A stretch of 64,000 nt of DNA, from NCBI RefSeq assembly GCF_000264945.2, contig NZ_CP013071.1, positions 50,001 to 114,000 on the forward strand, written 5' to 3'. The DNA comes from Sphingobium indicum B90A. GTDB taxonomy: Bacteria > Pseudomonadota > Alphaproteobacteria > Sphingomonadales > Sphingomonadaceae. The notes under the pieces were generated by a model that was not told where the DNA came from, ran no database searches, and saw nothing but the letters and a program-made list of their open reading frames with translations. Below, in pieces: positions 18,420 to 26,445 of this stretch (its first letter is position 1; every line of letters begins with the position of its first letter). A program made the translations under genes and the position numbers.

Positions 18420-19655
18420 TCAGGCTGACTTGAGCGCCGCCCGCTCGCCGGCAAAGGCGGCGCGGGTGATGCTCTGCATCGCCGGGAGATCGAGGGGACG
18501 GGGATTGTTCTTGACCAGCCTGGCGGCGTTCAGGGCGTTTTCCGCCACGAAGTCCTGCTGCTCCGCCTTCAGCCCCAGCGCCGCCAGGGAGCGGGGGATG
18601 TCGACGCTGCCCAGCAGGTCGGCGACGGCATCGATGAACGCCTGAGACATGTCCTCCTCCGCCGCGTCGGGCAGTCCCACCGTCCGCGCCAGTTCGGCGA
18701 AGGCCGGGGCGCAGAAGGGACGGTTGAACTGCATGACATAGGGCAGCAGCGTCGCCACCCCGTCGCCATGCGCGGTGTGCGTCAGGTTGCCGACCGGATA
18801 TTGCAGCGCATGCGCCGCCGCCGTGCCCGCCGTGCCGAAGGCGCAGCCCGCCGCCAGCGCCGCCAGCATCAGCCCCTCGCGCGCCTCCATGTCGCCGCCG
18901 TCGCGATAGGCCCGCTCCAGGAAGCGGAAGATGTTGTCGACCGCCAGCCGGGCGAAATGGTCCGACAACAGGTTCTTGCCCACGAACACATGATCCTGCG
19001 TCAGCATCGGGTCGGCCGGGCGCGCCAGCGTCGTATAGGCCTCCACCGCATGGGTCAGCGCGTCGGCGCCGGAACAGGCGGTCAGGGCGGGCGGGCAGGT
19101 GGCGGTCAGTTCCGGATCGCAGATCGCGACCAGCGGGATCAGATGCGGGCTGGCGATGCCGACCTTCACCCCGCGCTCGTCGTCGGACACCACCGCGACC
19201 GGCGTCACTTCCGATCCGGTGCCCGCCGTCGTCGGCATGGCGATCAGCGGCATGACCGGGCCGGGCACGGCGAATTCGCCATAATAGGACCGGATGTCGC
19301 CGCCATGGGTCAGCAGCACGGCGACGACCTTGGCCATGTCCATCGAACTGCCGCCGCCGATGCCGACGACCAGATCGGGGGCGAAGCCGCGCACTTCGTC
19401 GACGCAGGCATTGATCGATCCGATCGGCAGGTCGGGGATCGTCCGGTCGAAGACCCGGACCTCCAGCCCATGGGCTTTCAGGTCCGCGACCATGGCGTGG
19501 AATTCGGGCTGGGCGGCCTGCCGCTCATCGGTGCAGAGCAGGGCGCGGCTGCCCAGCTTGCCGGCGGCGGAGCCGAGCGCGTGGCGCTGCCCGCGCCCGA
19601 ACAGGACGGAACGGGGCAGGCGCAGCGCGCCGAAGGCGGTATGGACGTCGCTCAC
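18420..19655 (-). CDS. Iron-containing alcohol dehydrogenase
   Basis: A 411-residue group III alcohol dehydrogenase. It shows GGGSSMDMAKV (NAD-binding), the metal-site segment ADALTHAVEAYTTL, and later histidines in HALQYPVGNLTHTAHGDG. Such enzymes interconvert alcohols and aldehydes or ketones with NAD(P)H. Its first bases overlap the end of the upstream cytochrome c gene by four, so both are translated together. Presence of a cytoplasmic alcohol dehydrogenase beside two periplasmic PQQ enzymes suggests two alcohol-oxidation steps or two compartments. Confidence 0.9.
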   Translation of the reverse strand: MSDVHTAFGALRLPRSVLFGRGQRHALGSAAGKLGSRALLCTDERQAAQPEFHAMVADLKAHGLEVRVFDRTIPDLPIGSINACVDEVRGFAPDLVVGIGGGSSMDMAKVVAVLLTHGGDIRSYYGEFAVPGPVMPLIAMPTTAGTGSEVTPVAVVSDDERGVKVGIASPHLIPLVAICDPELTATCPPALTACSGADALTHAVEAYTTLARPADPMLTQDHVFVGKNLLSDHFARLAVDNIFRFLERAYRDGGDMEAREGLMLAALAAGCAFGTAGTAAAHALQYPVGNLTHTAHGDGVATLLPYVMQFNRPFCAPAFAELARTVGLPDAAEEDMSQAFIDAVADLLGSVDIPRSLAALGLKAEQQDFVAENALNAARLVKNNPRPLDLPAMQSITRAAFAGERAALKSA

Positions 19656-20050
19656 TTCTTCCTACCATCCGCGCCAAATTGTTTCAGATAGGCGATGATG
19701 TCGGCGCGATCCTGCGCGGCGGCCATGCCGGGGAAGATCATCTTCGTGCCGGGGACCAGCTTCGACGGGCCTTGCAGCAGCTTGTCGATGCTGGTCTCGT
19801 CCCATTTGATGCCCGACGCCTTCATCGCGGGCGAATAGCCATAGCCGCCTTGGCTGCCCGCCGCCCGGCCGACGACGCCGTTCAGCGACGGCCCCATGGC
19901 GCGCGCCGGGTTCGGCCCGACCTTGTGGCAGGCGGCGCAGCGCGCGAAAAGCTGCTGCCCATGCGCGGCATTTCCCTTCGGCGCGGGGGCGGCGACCGCC
20001 GCGCCGGCGATCACCGCGCCGATGCCCGCAGCGAATATCCAAGTCTTCAC
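19652..20050 (-). CDS. Class I cytochrome c (c2/c550-like)
   Basis: A 132-residue protein with a signal peptide (IFAAGIGAVIAGAAVAAPAP), a haem motif CAACHKVGPN, and the methionine-ligand region LVPGTKMIFPGM followed by a C-terminal helix (DRADIIAYLKQFG). It looks like a soluble mono-haem electron carrier. It is within the seven-gene operon and may pass electrons from the PQQ enzymes to a terminal oxidase. Confidence 0.9.
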   Translation of the reverse strand: MKTWIFAAGIGAVIAGAAVAAPAPKGNAAHGQQLFARCAACHKVGPNPARAMGPSLNGVVGRAAGSQGGYGYSPAMKASGIKWDETSIDKLLQGPSKLVPGTKMIFPGMAAAQDRADIIAYLKQFGADGRKK

Positions 20051-20089
20051 CTAAGCAACCTCCTGTCGTGCGCGCCATGCGCGCGATGT

Positions 20090-21424
20090 TCAGATTTCTT
20101 CCGGGGCCCGCGCCCCCTGCCCGTCTTCCAGCCTGCGCGAGGCGTCGATGCGCAGGAACAGCGCCGCCGCGATCAGGCAGAGGACGGAAAGAACCGCAAA
20201 GGCGGCGAACCAGCCGCTCATGCTGACGATATAGCCGGTGACCGCCGCCGCGACCGCCGCGCCGCTGTTGCCCAGCGTGTTCATGACCGCCGACACCGAC
20301 CCCGCATATTCGCCGCCGATGTCGAGCGTCACAGCCCAGGACACGCCGACCGTCAGCTCCAGCCCGAACAGCGCGATGCAGAAGCACAGGATGCTGGCCA
20401 CATGCCCGTCCATGGCGGCGGCCAGCGGGATCATCGCGGCCGCCGTCAGGAAGCCGACCACGGCGACCGAGCGGCGCGCCATCTTCAGCCCCGCGCCGCG
20501 CTTCACCAGCAGGTCCGACGCCCATCCGCCCATCAGGTCGCCCACCACCCCCGCCATCAGCGGCAGGCTGGCGAACAGGCCCATCAACGCGATGTCGAAC
20601 CCCCGCGCATCGTGCAGATATTTGGGGAACCAGGTCAGGAAGATGTTGATGCAATAGGCGTAGCAGAAATACATGGCCGACAGCACCCAGAGCTGCGAAT
20701 TGGCCAGCAGGTGCCGCCACGGCACGCTCACCCGCGCCCGGCCCGCGCCCAGCGCGCCCTCGATCATCGCCAGTTCGGCGCCGTTGACCGCCGGATGCTC
20801 GCGCGGCGTGTCGCGATAGTACCAAAACCACAGGGCCGCCCAGCCGATGCCGATCAGCGCGAAGGCCATGAAGGGCATGCGCCAGCCGAACTGGACGATC
20901 AGCAGCGCGACGAACACCGGCGTCACCGCCCCGCCCAGCCGCGCTCCCGCATGGGTGACGCCCTGCGCCCAGCCGCGTTCCGACGGCAGCATCCAGCGCG
21001 ACAAGGACCGGGTGGCGATGGGAAATGCCCCCGCCTCCCCCATGCCGAAGAGGAAGCGGCACACCATCATCGACCCGGCCGACCAGGTCAGCGCCGTGGC
21101 GGCGGTGAAGGTCGACCACCAGAGCACCACGCCCGTCAGCGCCCGGCGCGGCCCGAACCTGTCGCCCAGCCAGCCGCCGGGTATCTGGAACAGCGCATAG
21201 GCGATGGAGAAGGACGCGAAGATCCAGCCCATCGTCACGGGCGAGAAGCCATATTCCTTCTCGATCACCGGGGCCGCCGTGGCGATCACGACGCGGTCCA
21301 TATAGGTGATGAGATAGGCCAGCACCGTCAGCCACAGGACGACATGGCGCGCCCGCGTCGGGCGCGCCGCGCCGGCTCCGGCGGCGGCGGCGCGCGGTTC
21401 CGCGACGCTTGCCTCGCCGGTCAC
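20090..21424 (-). CDS. MFS transporter, second ACS-like copy
   Basis: A 444-residue inner-membrane protein with about twelve hydrophobic segments and motifs such as YMDRVVIATAAPVIEKEYG and GGWLGDRFGPRRALTG typical of ACS-type importers. The start is GTG at 21424, whose last bases overlap the stop of the amidohydrolase gene (GTGA); no ATG lies near. It resembles the transporter at 6425 in topology and in the HPAVNGAELAMIEGALG loop (compare HPSVNAAELAHIEAGLP there), so they look like paralogues. Confidence 0.85.
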   Translation of the reverse strand: MTGEASVAEPRAAAAGAGAARPTRARHVVLWLTVLAYLITYMDRVVIATAAPVIEKEYGFSPVTMGWIFASFSIAYALFQIPGGWLGDRFGPRRALTGVVLWWSTFTAATALTWSAGSMMVCRFLFGMGEAGAFPIATRSLSRWMLPSERGWAQGVTHAGARLGGAVTPVFVALLIVQFGWRMPFMAFALIGIGWAALWFWYYRDTPREHPAVNGAELAMIEGALGAGRARVSVPWRHLLANSQLWVLSAMYFCYAYCINIFLTWFPKYLHDARGFDIALMGLFASLPLMAGVVGDLMGGWASDLLVKRGAGLKMARRSVAVVGFLTAAAMIPLAAAMDGHVASILCFCIALFGLELTVGVSWAVTLDIGGEYAGSVSAVMNTLGNSGAAVAAAVTGYIVSMSGWFAAFAVLSVLCLIAAALFLRIDASRRLEDGQGARAPEEI

Positions 21425-22803
21425 GGGCGGGGTCCGCAGGCATCGGCGGCGCGGCCGGTGCAGGTCTGCCAGATGGTCGGCACCTTGTTGCCGGCGATAT
21501 AGACGGCGTCGATGGCGCGGGTGTTGCGGATGTCCGCCGTGGGATCGCGGTCCAGCACCAGCAGGTCGGCCCATTTGCCCGGCGCGACCGTGCCGATGTC
21601 CCTGGCCCCCATGAATTCCGCATTGGCGCTGGTCGCCGCGGTGATCGCCTGCATCGGCGTCACACCGGCCTTCACCATCAGTTCCAGTTCCCAATGCGCG
21701 AAATAGCCGGGGAAGCGCGCCGTCGGGCCGCTGTCCGTGCCCATGCCATATCGGATGCCCGCCTTCGCCTCCGCCGCGAAATTGTCCATCGCATATTGCA
21801 GGGTGGGCGCATATTTGGGGAAATTGGGCGCCGCGCCCAGCTTCGCCGCCCGCTCCGGACTGGCCAGTTCCTTCAGCACGGCGGGCGTCACCCCCCGCGC
21901 GAAGAAGGGATCGTCCAGGAAGGGCAGCGTCTTGTAGGTGAAGGACGCCTCGCGGCTCAGCGTCGCGGCCATCTGCCACACGCTCCTGGCCTTCATCTGG
22001 CCCAGCAGCGCGTCGTCAACGGCGCGGTCGCGCACGGAATGGGCGAAGGCGTCCACGCCTTCCCGCGTCAGTTCGGCGGCGTTGGAATAATAGAAGATAT
22101 GCGCGACCGCCTTCTTCCCGTCCTTGTGCGCCTGGTCGATCACGGCGCTGCTGATCGGGGGCGGCATGCGTTCCTCCAGCATGCCGAATTCGTCGTCGAC
22201 CCACAGCTTGATGAGGTCGGCGCCCTTGGCCGCCTCCCTGTCCACCATCGCCCGCGCCTCTTCGGGCGTGGCGACCGACTGGTCGAGGCCGGCGACACCG
22301 CCATAGCTGCCCTTGAAGACCACGCCCTGCCCCACGGTATAGACCCGCGACATCGCCGCGCGGCCCTTGCGCCGCTGCTGGATCGGGAAGATCATGTCCT
22401 TTTCCGTCCCCAGCGTCTGGACGGTGGTGACGCCGTAGGCGGCGTAGGTGCGGAGCTGCTTCTCGATATTTTCCGGCGTCTGATATTGCAGGTTCTGGGT
22501 GATGCCGTCGACCAGCCCCAGATGGACATGGCTGTCGATCAGGCCGGGCATCAGATATTTGCCCTTCAGCCTTTCGACCTTCGCGCCCGCCGGCGCCTTG
22601 AGCTTCGCGACCGGCCCGACCCATTTGATCCGCCCGTCCGTCATGACCAGCGCCTGGTTCGCCGCGGGCGCCTTTCCGGTGCCGTCGATCAGCGTGAAGT
22701 CGCGCAGCACCCTGGTTTCGGCCATCGCCGTCGCCGGAAGTCCGGCGAGCATCGCGACCGTCAGGCTGACAAGTGAAAAACCGGCTTTCATGGCTGACCG
22801 CAT
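21421..22803 (-). CDS. Exported metal-dependent amidohydrolase, first gene of the operon
   Basis: A 460-residue amidohydrolase-superfamily protein of the imidazolonepropionase-like type with a signal peptide (SLTVAMLAGLPATAMAET). Metal-site elements visible are LIDSHVHLG (HxH), LIKLWVDDE, KAVAHIFYY, DAFAHSV and YGMGTDSGP (the final Asp). It hydrolyses amide, ester or related bonds of an unknown substrate. The ATG at 22803 has GGAGAGG about 7 bases upstream; longer forms exist but would place the operator inside the gene. It opens a run of seven genes down to 14311. Confidence 0.82.
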   Translation of the reverse strand: MRSAMKAGFSLVSLTVAMLAGLPATAMAETRVLRDFTLIDGTGKAPAANQALVMTDGRIKWVGPVAKLKAPAGAKVERLKGKYLMPGLIDSHVHLGLVDGITQNLQYQTPENIEKQLRTYAAYGVTTVQTLGTEKDMIFPIQQRRKGRAAMSRVYTVGQGVVFKGSYGGVAGLDQSVATPEEARAMVDREAAKGADLIKLWVDDEFGMLEERMPPPISSAVIDQAHKDGKKAVAHIFYYSNAAELTREGVDAFAHSVRDRAVDDALLGQMKARSVWQMAATLSREASFTYKTLPFLDDPFFARGVTPAVLKELASPERAAKLGAAPNFPKYAPTLQYAMDNFAAEAKAGIRYGMGTDSGPTARFPGYFAHWELELMVKAGVTPMQAITAATSANAEFMGARDIGTVAPGKWADLLVLDRDPTADIRNTRAIDAVYIAGNKVPTIWQTCTGRAADACGPRP

Positions 22804-22824
22804 ATCCATCCTCTCCAGACCTAT

Positions 22825-22841
22825 TTCATATCCTATATGAT
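22825..22841. promoter_or_regulatory. Putative GntR/FCD operator of the seven-gene operon
   Basis: TTCATATC-C-TATATGAT; right arm matches the consensus and the left arm matches 6 of 8. It is 22 bases upstream of the amidohydrolase start and downstream of the gntR gene. Confidence 0.72.
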
Positions 22842-23014
22842 CTGGTAAGCCCGTGGTAAGTGGTTGCCGCAGGCGCGTCAAGGGCCTTTCCCACCTTGTC
22901 GAACGGTCGGGCGGCCCGCGCCGCGCATCATTCCGAAAGCCGGTGCCAAGGACGCGACCGCCATGGCCCGCCCGTCCCCGGCCGGCGGGTTCGCGCTTCA
23001 GGCGGCCATGGCCG

Positions 23015-23740
23015 TCAGCGGGGCGAGGTGCCGTTCGCCCGGTCCATCCGCTGCTGAGAACAGGTCAGATGGTCGCGCACCGACTGCTCCGCCGCGACGG
23101 GATCGTGCGCCAGCAGGGCGGCGATGATCGCCTGATGCTCCCGCGCCGCCACTTCGGGCGCATTGGGCTGGGCGCTGTTCTGGTAGAGCGATCGGAAGAT
23201 CTGGAGATGCGCGTGCAGCCGCTCGATCGTCTCCTCGATCAGGCGGTTGCCGCTGCCCTTGGCGATCAGCCGATGGAGCAGCGCGTCCGCCTCCGCGAAG
23301 CGGGCATAGGCCTGCTCGTCGCGCTCGACGACCGCGTCCATGTCCGCCTGGATCGACTGGAGGATGGAGAGCGTCTCGTCGTCCATCTGCTCGGCGGCGC
23401 GGGCGGCGGCATAGGGTTCGATCAGCAGGCGCAGCGTGTAGAGGTCATGCACCTCCTCCGGCGTCATCTGCGGGCTGGCGCGGTAGCCGACATTGGTGGT
23501 CTTGTAGACCAGCTTCTCCGCCTCCAACTGGCTCAGCGCCTCGCGAATCGGGGTCTGCGAAATGCCGAGCTGCCGCGCCACGGTATCGATGGGGATGCGT
23601 TCGCCCGGCGCGATCTTCACCGTCATCAGCATGGAGAGAAGATGCTCATAGGCGCGCTCCACCAGCGTCGGGCCGGAAGCGGCGCGCGCTGTGGGACCGA
23701 TGGCACTGGCAGGCTGTGACATATTGTGCAGGTCGGACAT
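23015..23740 (-). CDS. GntR-family (FCD subfamily) transcriptional regulator
   Basis: A 241-residue regulator. A winged helix-turn-helix occupies about residues 25-95, with LGISQTPIREALSQLE as the recognition region. The C-terminal all-helical FCD domain shows the histidines expected for ligand or metal binding (ADALLHRLIA, REHQAIIAALL, VRDHL). FCD regulators usually repress catabolic genes until an acidic substrate or intermediate binds. The gene sits at the edge of the cluster and has a weaker copy of the shared palindrome 28 bases upstream, which suggests autoregulation. It is the natural candidate to bind all six sites. Confidence 0.9.
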   Translation of the reverse strand: MSDLHNMSQPASAIGPTARAASGPTLVERAYEHLLSMLMTVKIAPGERIPIDTVARQLGISQTPIREALSQLEAEKLVYKTTNVGYRASPQMTPEEVHDLYTLRLLIEPYAAARAAEQMDDETLSILQSIQADMDAVVERDEQAYARFAEADALLHRLIAKGSGNRLIEETIERLHAHLQIFRSLYQNSAQPNAPEVAAREHQAIIAALLAHDPVAAEQSVRDHLTCSQQRMDRANGTSPR

Positions 23741-23767
23741 GATCGCCGCTTATAGGGTCGGATACGG

Positions 23768-23784
23768 AACATATAGGATATTTT
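23768..23784. promoter_or_regulatory. Weak putative autoregulatory operator of gntR
   Basis: AACATATA-G-GATATTTT; the core ATATA-G-GATAT agrees with the other sites while the outer arm is degenerate. It lies 28 bases upstream of the regulator start. Confidence 0.5.
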
Positions 23785-23845
23785 CGTCGCAATGGCGATG
23801 GCGTTCTTGCAAAGGCAGGGCGGCGCGAGGGAAATCGTCACGGTC

Positions 23846-24511
23846 TCAGCCCATCGGCCCGATGCGCACGGCCCCGCCGGAATCCGGCGTCGCGCCCAGG
23901 CCGCGATAGTCGATGATGACGGGATGGCGCGTCTCCATCGGCCGGTGGTGGGTCGCGGCGACGACCAGGATGCTCGCGCCGGCGCGTTCCGCCGCCATGA
24001 TGCCGGCGACCGAATCCTCGATCACCAGGCAACGGTCCGCCCTCGTCCCCAGGCGCTCGGCCGCCAGATGGAAGCAGTCCGGCGCGGGCTTGCCGCGTTC
24101 CACATCCTCCGCCGCGATCAGCAGCGGCGGTGCGGGCAGGCCCGCCGCCCGGATGCGGCGCTGGGCAAGCCGGCGCGGGGCGGAGGTGACGACGGCCCAG
24201 CGGCAATCGGCCAGCGCGGCCAGGAACGCCGCCGCGCCCTCAATGGCCTCTATCCCCTCGACCGCGTCGATCTCCGCCTGGGTGACGAGCGCCGCCTCCG
24301 CCACCGGATCGACGCCGGGCAGCCCCAGCCGCCTGATCGTCTCCACCGACTGAACGCCATGGACGGTCGGCAGGAAGGCGTCGACATCCAGCCCATGGCG
24401 CAGCGCCCATTCACCCCAGACGCGTTCCGCCGCCTTGATCGAATTCAGGATCGTGCCGTCCATGTCCAGCAGCACAGCATCCACGGACCTGTGTTCCATC
24501 AGCGTCGTCAT
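23846..24511 (-). CDS. HAD-superfamily phosphatase (subfamily IA)
   Basis: A 221-residue hydrolase with all four HAD motifs: DMDGT (nucleophile Asp), VTSAPRR, the Lys in ERGKPAPDCF and VIEDSVAGIMAAE. Members dephosphorylate sugar or glycerol phosphates; the substrate is unknown. The ATG at 24511 is preferred. An upstream ATG at 24544 lies inside the 19-base inverted repeat of a repetitive element, so the extra eleven codons would derive from that element. It is not preceded by a cluster operator and probably does not belong to the GntR regulon. Confidence 0.85.
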   Translation of the reverse strand: MTTLMEHRSVDAVLLDMDGTILNSIKAAERVWGEWALRHGLDVDAFLPTVHGVQSVETIRRLGLPGVDPVAEAALVTQAEIDAVEGIEAIEGAAAFLAALADCRWAVVTSAPRRLAQRRIRAAGLPAPPLLIAAEDVERGKPAPDCFHLAAERLGTRADRCLVIEDSVAGIMAAERAGASILVVAATHHRPMETRHPVIIDYRGLGATPDSGGAVRIGPMG

Positions 24512-24529
24512 CCCTGCGAAAAGGCCTTC

Positions 24530-24696
24530 AGGCTGTATCGACATTCAGAAGATGGCGAGCCGAAAATGGTGGTTTTCCGTGACCCGGCGCGCAGCCTACT
24601 CAAAGTAGGTGAGCACCGGAAGCACGGGATTGAAGCGAGGCACGTGACTCGCTTCAACCATTTGCAGGCCGCCAGGGCTGAATGTCGATACAGCCT
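24530..24696. repeat. 167-bp element with perfect 19-base terminal inverted repeats
   Basis: The ends, 24530-24548 and 24678-24696, are perfect inverted repeats reading AGGCTGTATCGACATTCAG. Inside are further hairpins: CCTAC-TCAAA-GTAGG (24595-24609) and a ten-base stem TTGAAGCGAG/CTCGCTTCAA (24630-24657) whose loop contains CACGTG. No coding frame is convincing. It looks like a small non-autonomous mobile or palindromic element, or a structured RNA; only one copy occurs in this window. Confidence 0.65.
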
Positions 24697-24791
24697 AGGG
24701 GCGGGTCGGGGCCCGCACCACGCCTCCTACACGGGGACGGATCGAAACGCACGTCCGTTTCGATCCGCCGGCGCGCCGCCGGACTGGCGGG

Positions 24792-25271
24792 TCACTTCGC
24801 CGTCGTCTCCACCCTGGCGTGGCTGCCTTCCTCGGCCGGGCGGATCTTGCCGCCGAACAGCATCTTCAGCTTGCCGGTCAGGGACACGTCCGCCTCCCAC
24901 AATTCCGCCTCGTCGATGTCGAAGCGCAACAGGGCCAGATTGGGGTCCGACTTGCCGCCGGGGAACCAGGCTTCGACCGTGGTCGACCACAGCTTGTCGA
25001 TCATCGCGGGATCATTGTCGATGCGCGCTTGGCCCGCGAAGCAGGCGAAGAAGTCGTGCCCCTTGGAAACGAACTGCCCCATCGCAGCGCCGCCGCCGGC
25101 CAGGCGGTTGTCCTTGCCGATGAAGAACCACAGCCTGTCCACCTGGTCCTCGTCCAATTGGACGGTGAGCGGCTCGCTGTGCTGTCCGCTGCCCGTCAGG
25201 CCCAGCATCATGAAGGGGCTGTCGGCCATCCGATCCCACAGATGGTCCTTCAGCTTTCGCGCATCGGTCAT
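24792..25271 (-). CDS. Pyridoxamine-phosphate-oxidase-like (general stress) flavoprotein
   Basis: A 159-residue protein with the split-barrel fold pattern of general-stress/PNPOx-like proteins: PFMMLGLTGSGQHSEPLTVQ, then LWFFIGKDNRLA and GHDFFACFAGQARI, ending in DEAELWEADVSLTGKLKML. Family members bind FMN or FAD; substrates are mostly unknown. The ATG at 25271 has GGAGACG a few bases upstream. It is divergent from the Crp-type regulator, with 104 bases between them. Confidence 0.82.
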   Translation of the reverse strand: MTDARKLKDHLWDRMADSPFMMLGLTGSGQHSEPLTVQLDEDQVDRLWFFIGKDNRLAGGGAAMGQFVSKGHDFFACFAGQARIDNDPAMIDKLWSTTVEAWFPGGKSDPNLALLRFDIDEAELWEADVSLTGKLKMLFGGKIRPAEEGSHARVETTAK

Positions 25272-25375
25272 GATCGTCTCCTGATTTATGGAACCGGCTA
25301 TACGAACGGCAGGCGCGAAGGGTCCGCCATGCTCGACGGGATGAAGCCGATCGGCCGTCCAGGCGTTGTCCACCC

Positions 25376-26086
25376 ATGATCTTCGCCGATTTCCTCCGCA
25401 ACCGTCGCCGCGAGCAACTGTCGGACCGCGATCTCGCGGCGCTGGAGGCCAGCGTCAGCCAAGTGCGCAAGACCCATGCGCGCCAGCTTATCGCCCAGGC
25501 GGGCGAGCCGATCGCGTACAGCACCTATCTGATGGAAGGGTTCATCTGCCGCTACATGGACGACCGCAACGGCCTGCGCCAGCTCGTCGCCGTCCACGTC
25601 CCCGGCGATTTCGTCGACCTGCACGGCTATCCGCTGGGGCGGCTGGACCATGATGTCGCGACCCTATGCGCCTCCCGGATCGCCATGGTCCCGCATGAGG
25701 CGCTGGACGGCCTGCTGGCGCAGCGGCCCAATCTGACGAAGCTGCTGTGGTTCAGCACGCTGCTGGACGCGGCCATGCACCGGGAATGGATATTCCGCCT
25801 TGGCCGATTGGACGCCATGGCGCGGATCGCGCATTTCTTCTGCGAGATCGAGGCGAAGCTGCGCGCCGTGGGGCTGAGCGACGGCAGCCGGTTCGCGCTG
25901 CCGCTGACCCAGGCGGACCTGGGCGAGGCCTGCGGCATGACGTCGGTGCACATCAACCGCATGCTGCGGGAACTCCGCGAACGGGAACTGCTCCAGGTCC
26001 AGCGCGGGCGGGTCACCATCTTCGACCTCGCCGCGCTGCGGCGGCTGTGCGATTACGACCCGTCCTATCTGTTCATCGGCGGCTGA
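25376..26086 (+). CDS. Crp/Fnr-family transcriptional regulator without the FNR cysteine cluster
   Basis: A 236-residue protein with an N-terminal cyclic-nucleotide-binding-type barrel and a C-terminal helix-turn-helix (LTQADLGEACGMTSVHINRMLREL, recognition helix near TSVHINRML). The N-terminal Cys motif of oxygen-sensing FNR proteins is absent, so it responds to another signal. Similar small Crp-type regulators are common in sphingomonads and control stress responses. It faces away from the PNPOx-like gene and may regulate it. Confidence 0.85.
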   Translation: MIFADFLRNRRREQLSDRDLAALEASVSQVRKTHARQLIAQAGEPIAYSTYLMEGFICRYMDDRNGLRQLVAVHVPGDFVDLHGYPLGRLDHDVATLCASRIAMVPHEALDGLLAQRPNLTKLLWFSTLLDAAMHREWIFRLGRLDAMARIAHFFCEIEAKLRAVGLSDGSRFALPLTQADLGEACGMTSVHINRMLRELRERELLQVQRGRVTIFDLAALRRLCDYDPSYLFIGG

Positions 26087-26142
26087 GGGAACCGCATCCG
26101 CCCGCAAAGCGTCCTTTGCACCCGAACGGAAGAGGAGAATCC

Positions 26143-26340
26143 ATGCCCCGAGACGGCGTTTTCGATGAATCCGGCAAGGCCTATGCCGAGGAAGGACAGG
26201 TGATGCTGGACGGTCCCGACGGCGTCGCCATCAGCATGACGCCCGATGCGGCGGAAGAGACGGGGAACGAACTGATCCGCGCCGCGGCGGAGGCGCGGCA
26301 ACAGATCGACGATAGCGCGCGGGGCGCGCCCGGCCCATGA
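26143..26340 (+). CDS. Small acidic protein of unknown function
   Basis: A 65-residue, mostly acidic protein (DESGKAYAEEGQVMLDGPDG) with an Ala/Glu-rich C-terminal helix. AGAGGAGAA lies about 6 bases before the ATG. It follows the Crp-type gene by 56 bases on the same strand and may be co-transcribed. I do not recognise a function. Confidence 0.6.
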   Translation: MPRDGVFDESGKAYAEEGQVMLDGPDGVAISMTPDAAEETGNELIRAAAEARQQIDDSARGAPGP

Positions 26341-26445
26341 GCCGCATCGGACCGGCGGGACTTGATCGAAATCAATCTGCGACGCATTCAGGGCCGCCGC
26401 TTCTCGTGGTAATCGCCGATGCTCCTGCTCTGAAAGGGAGGTGAC

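Noticed and set aside
18420..19655. Iron-containing dehydrogenase at 18420 as LinF
   Set aside because: It has general group III alcohol-dehydrogenase motifs and lies in the GntR cluster. The LinF-type signature (CHTLGGTF and following His) is in the remnant at 54363 instead.
24641..24646. CACGTG as a transcription-factor site
   Set aside because: It is in the loop of a hairpin inside a repetitive element and far from a promoter; most likely incidental.
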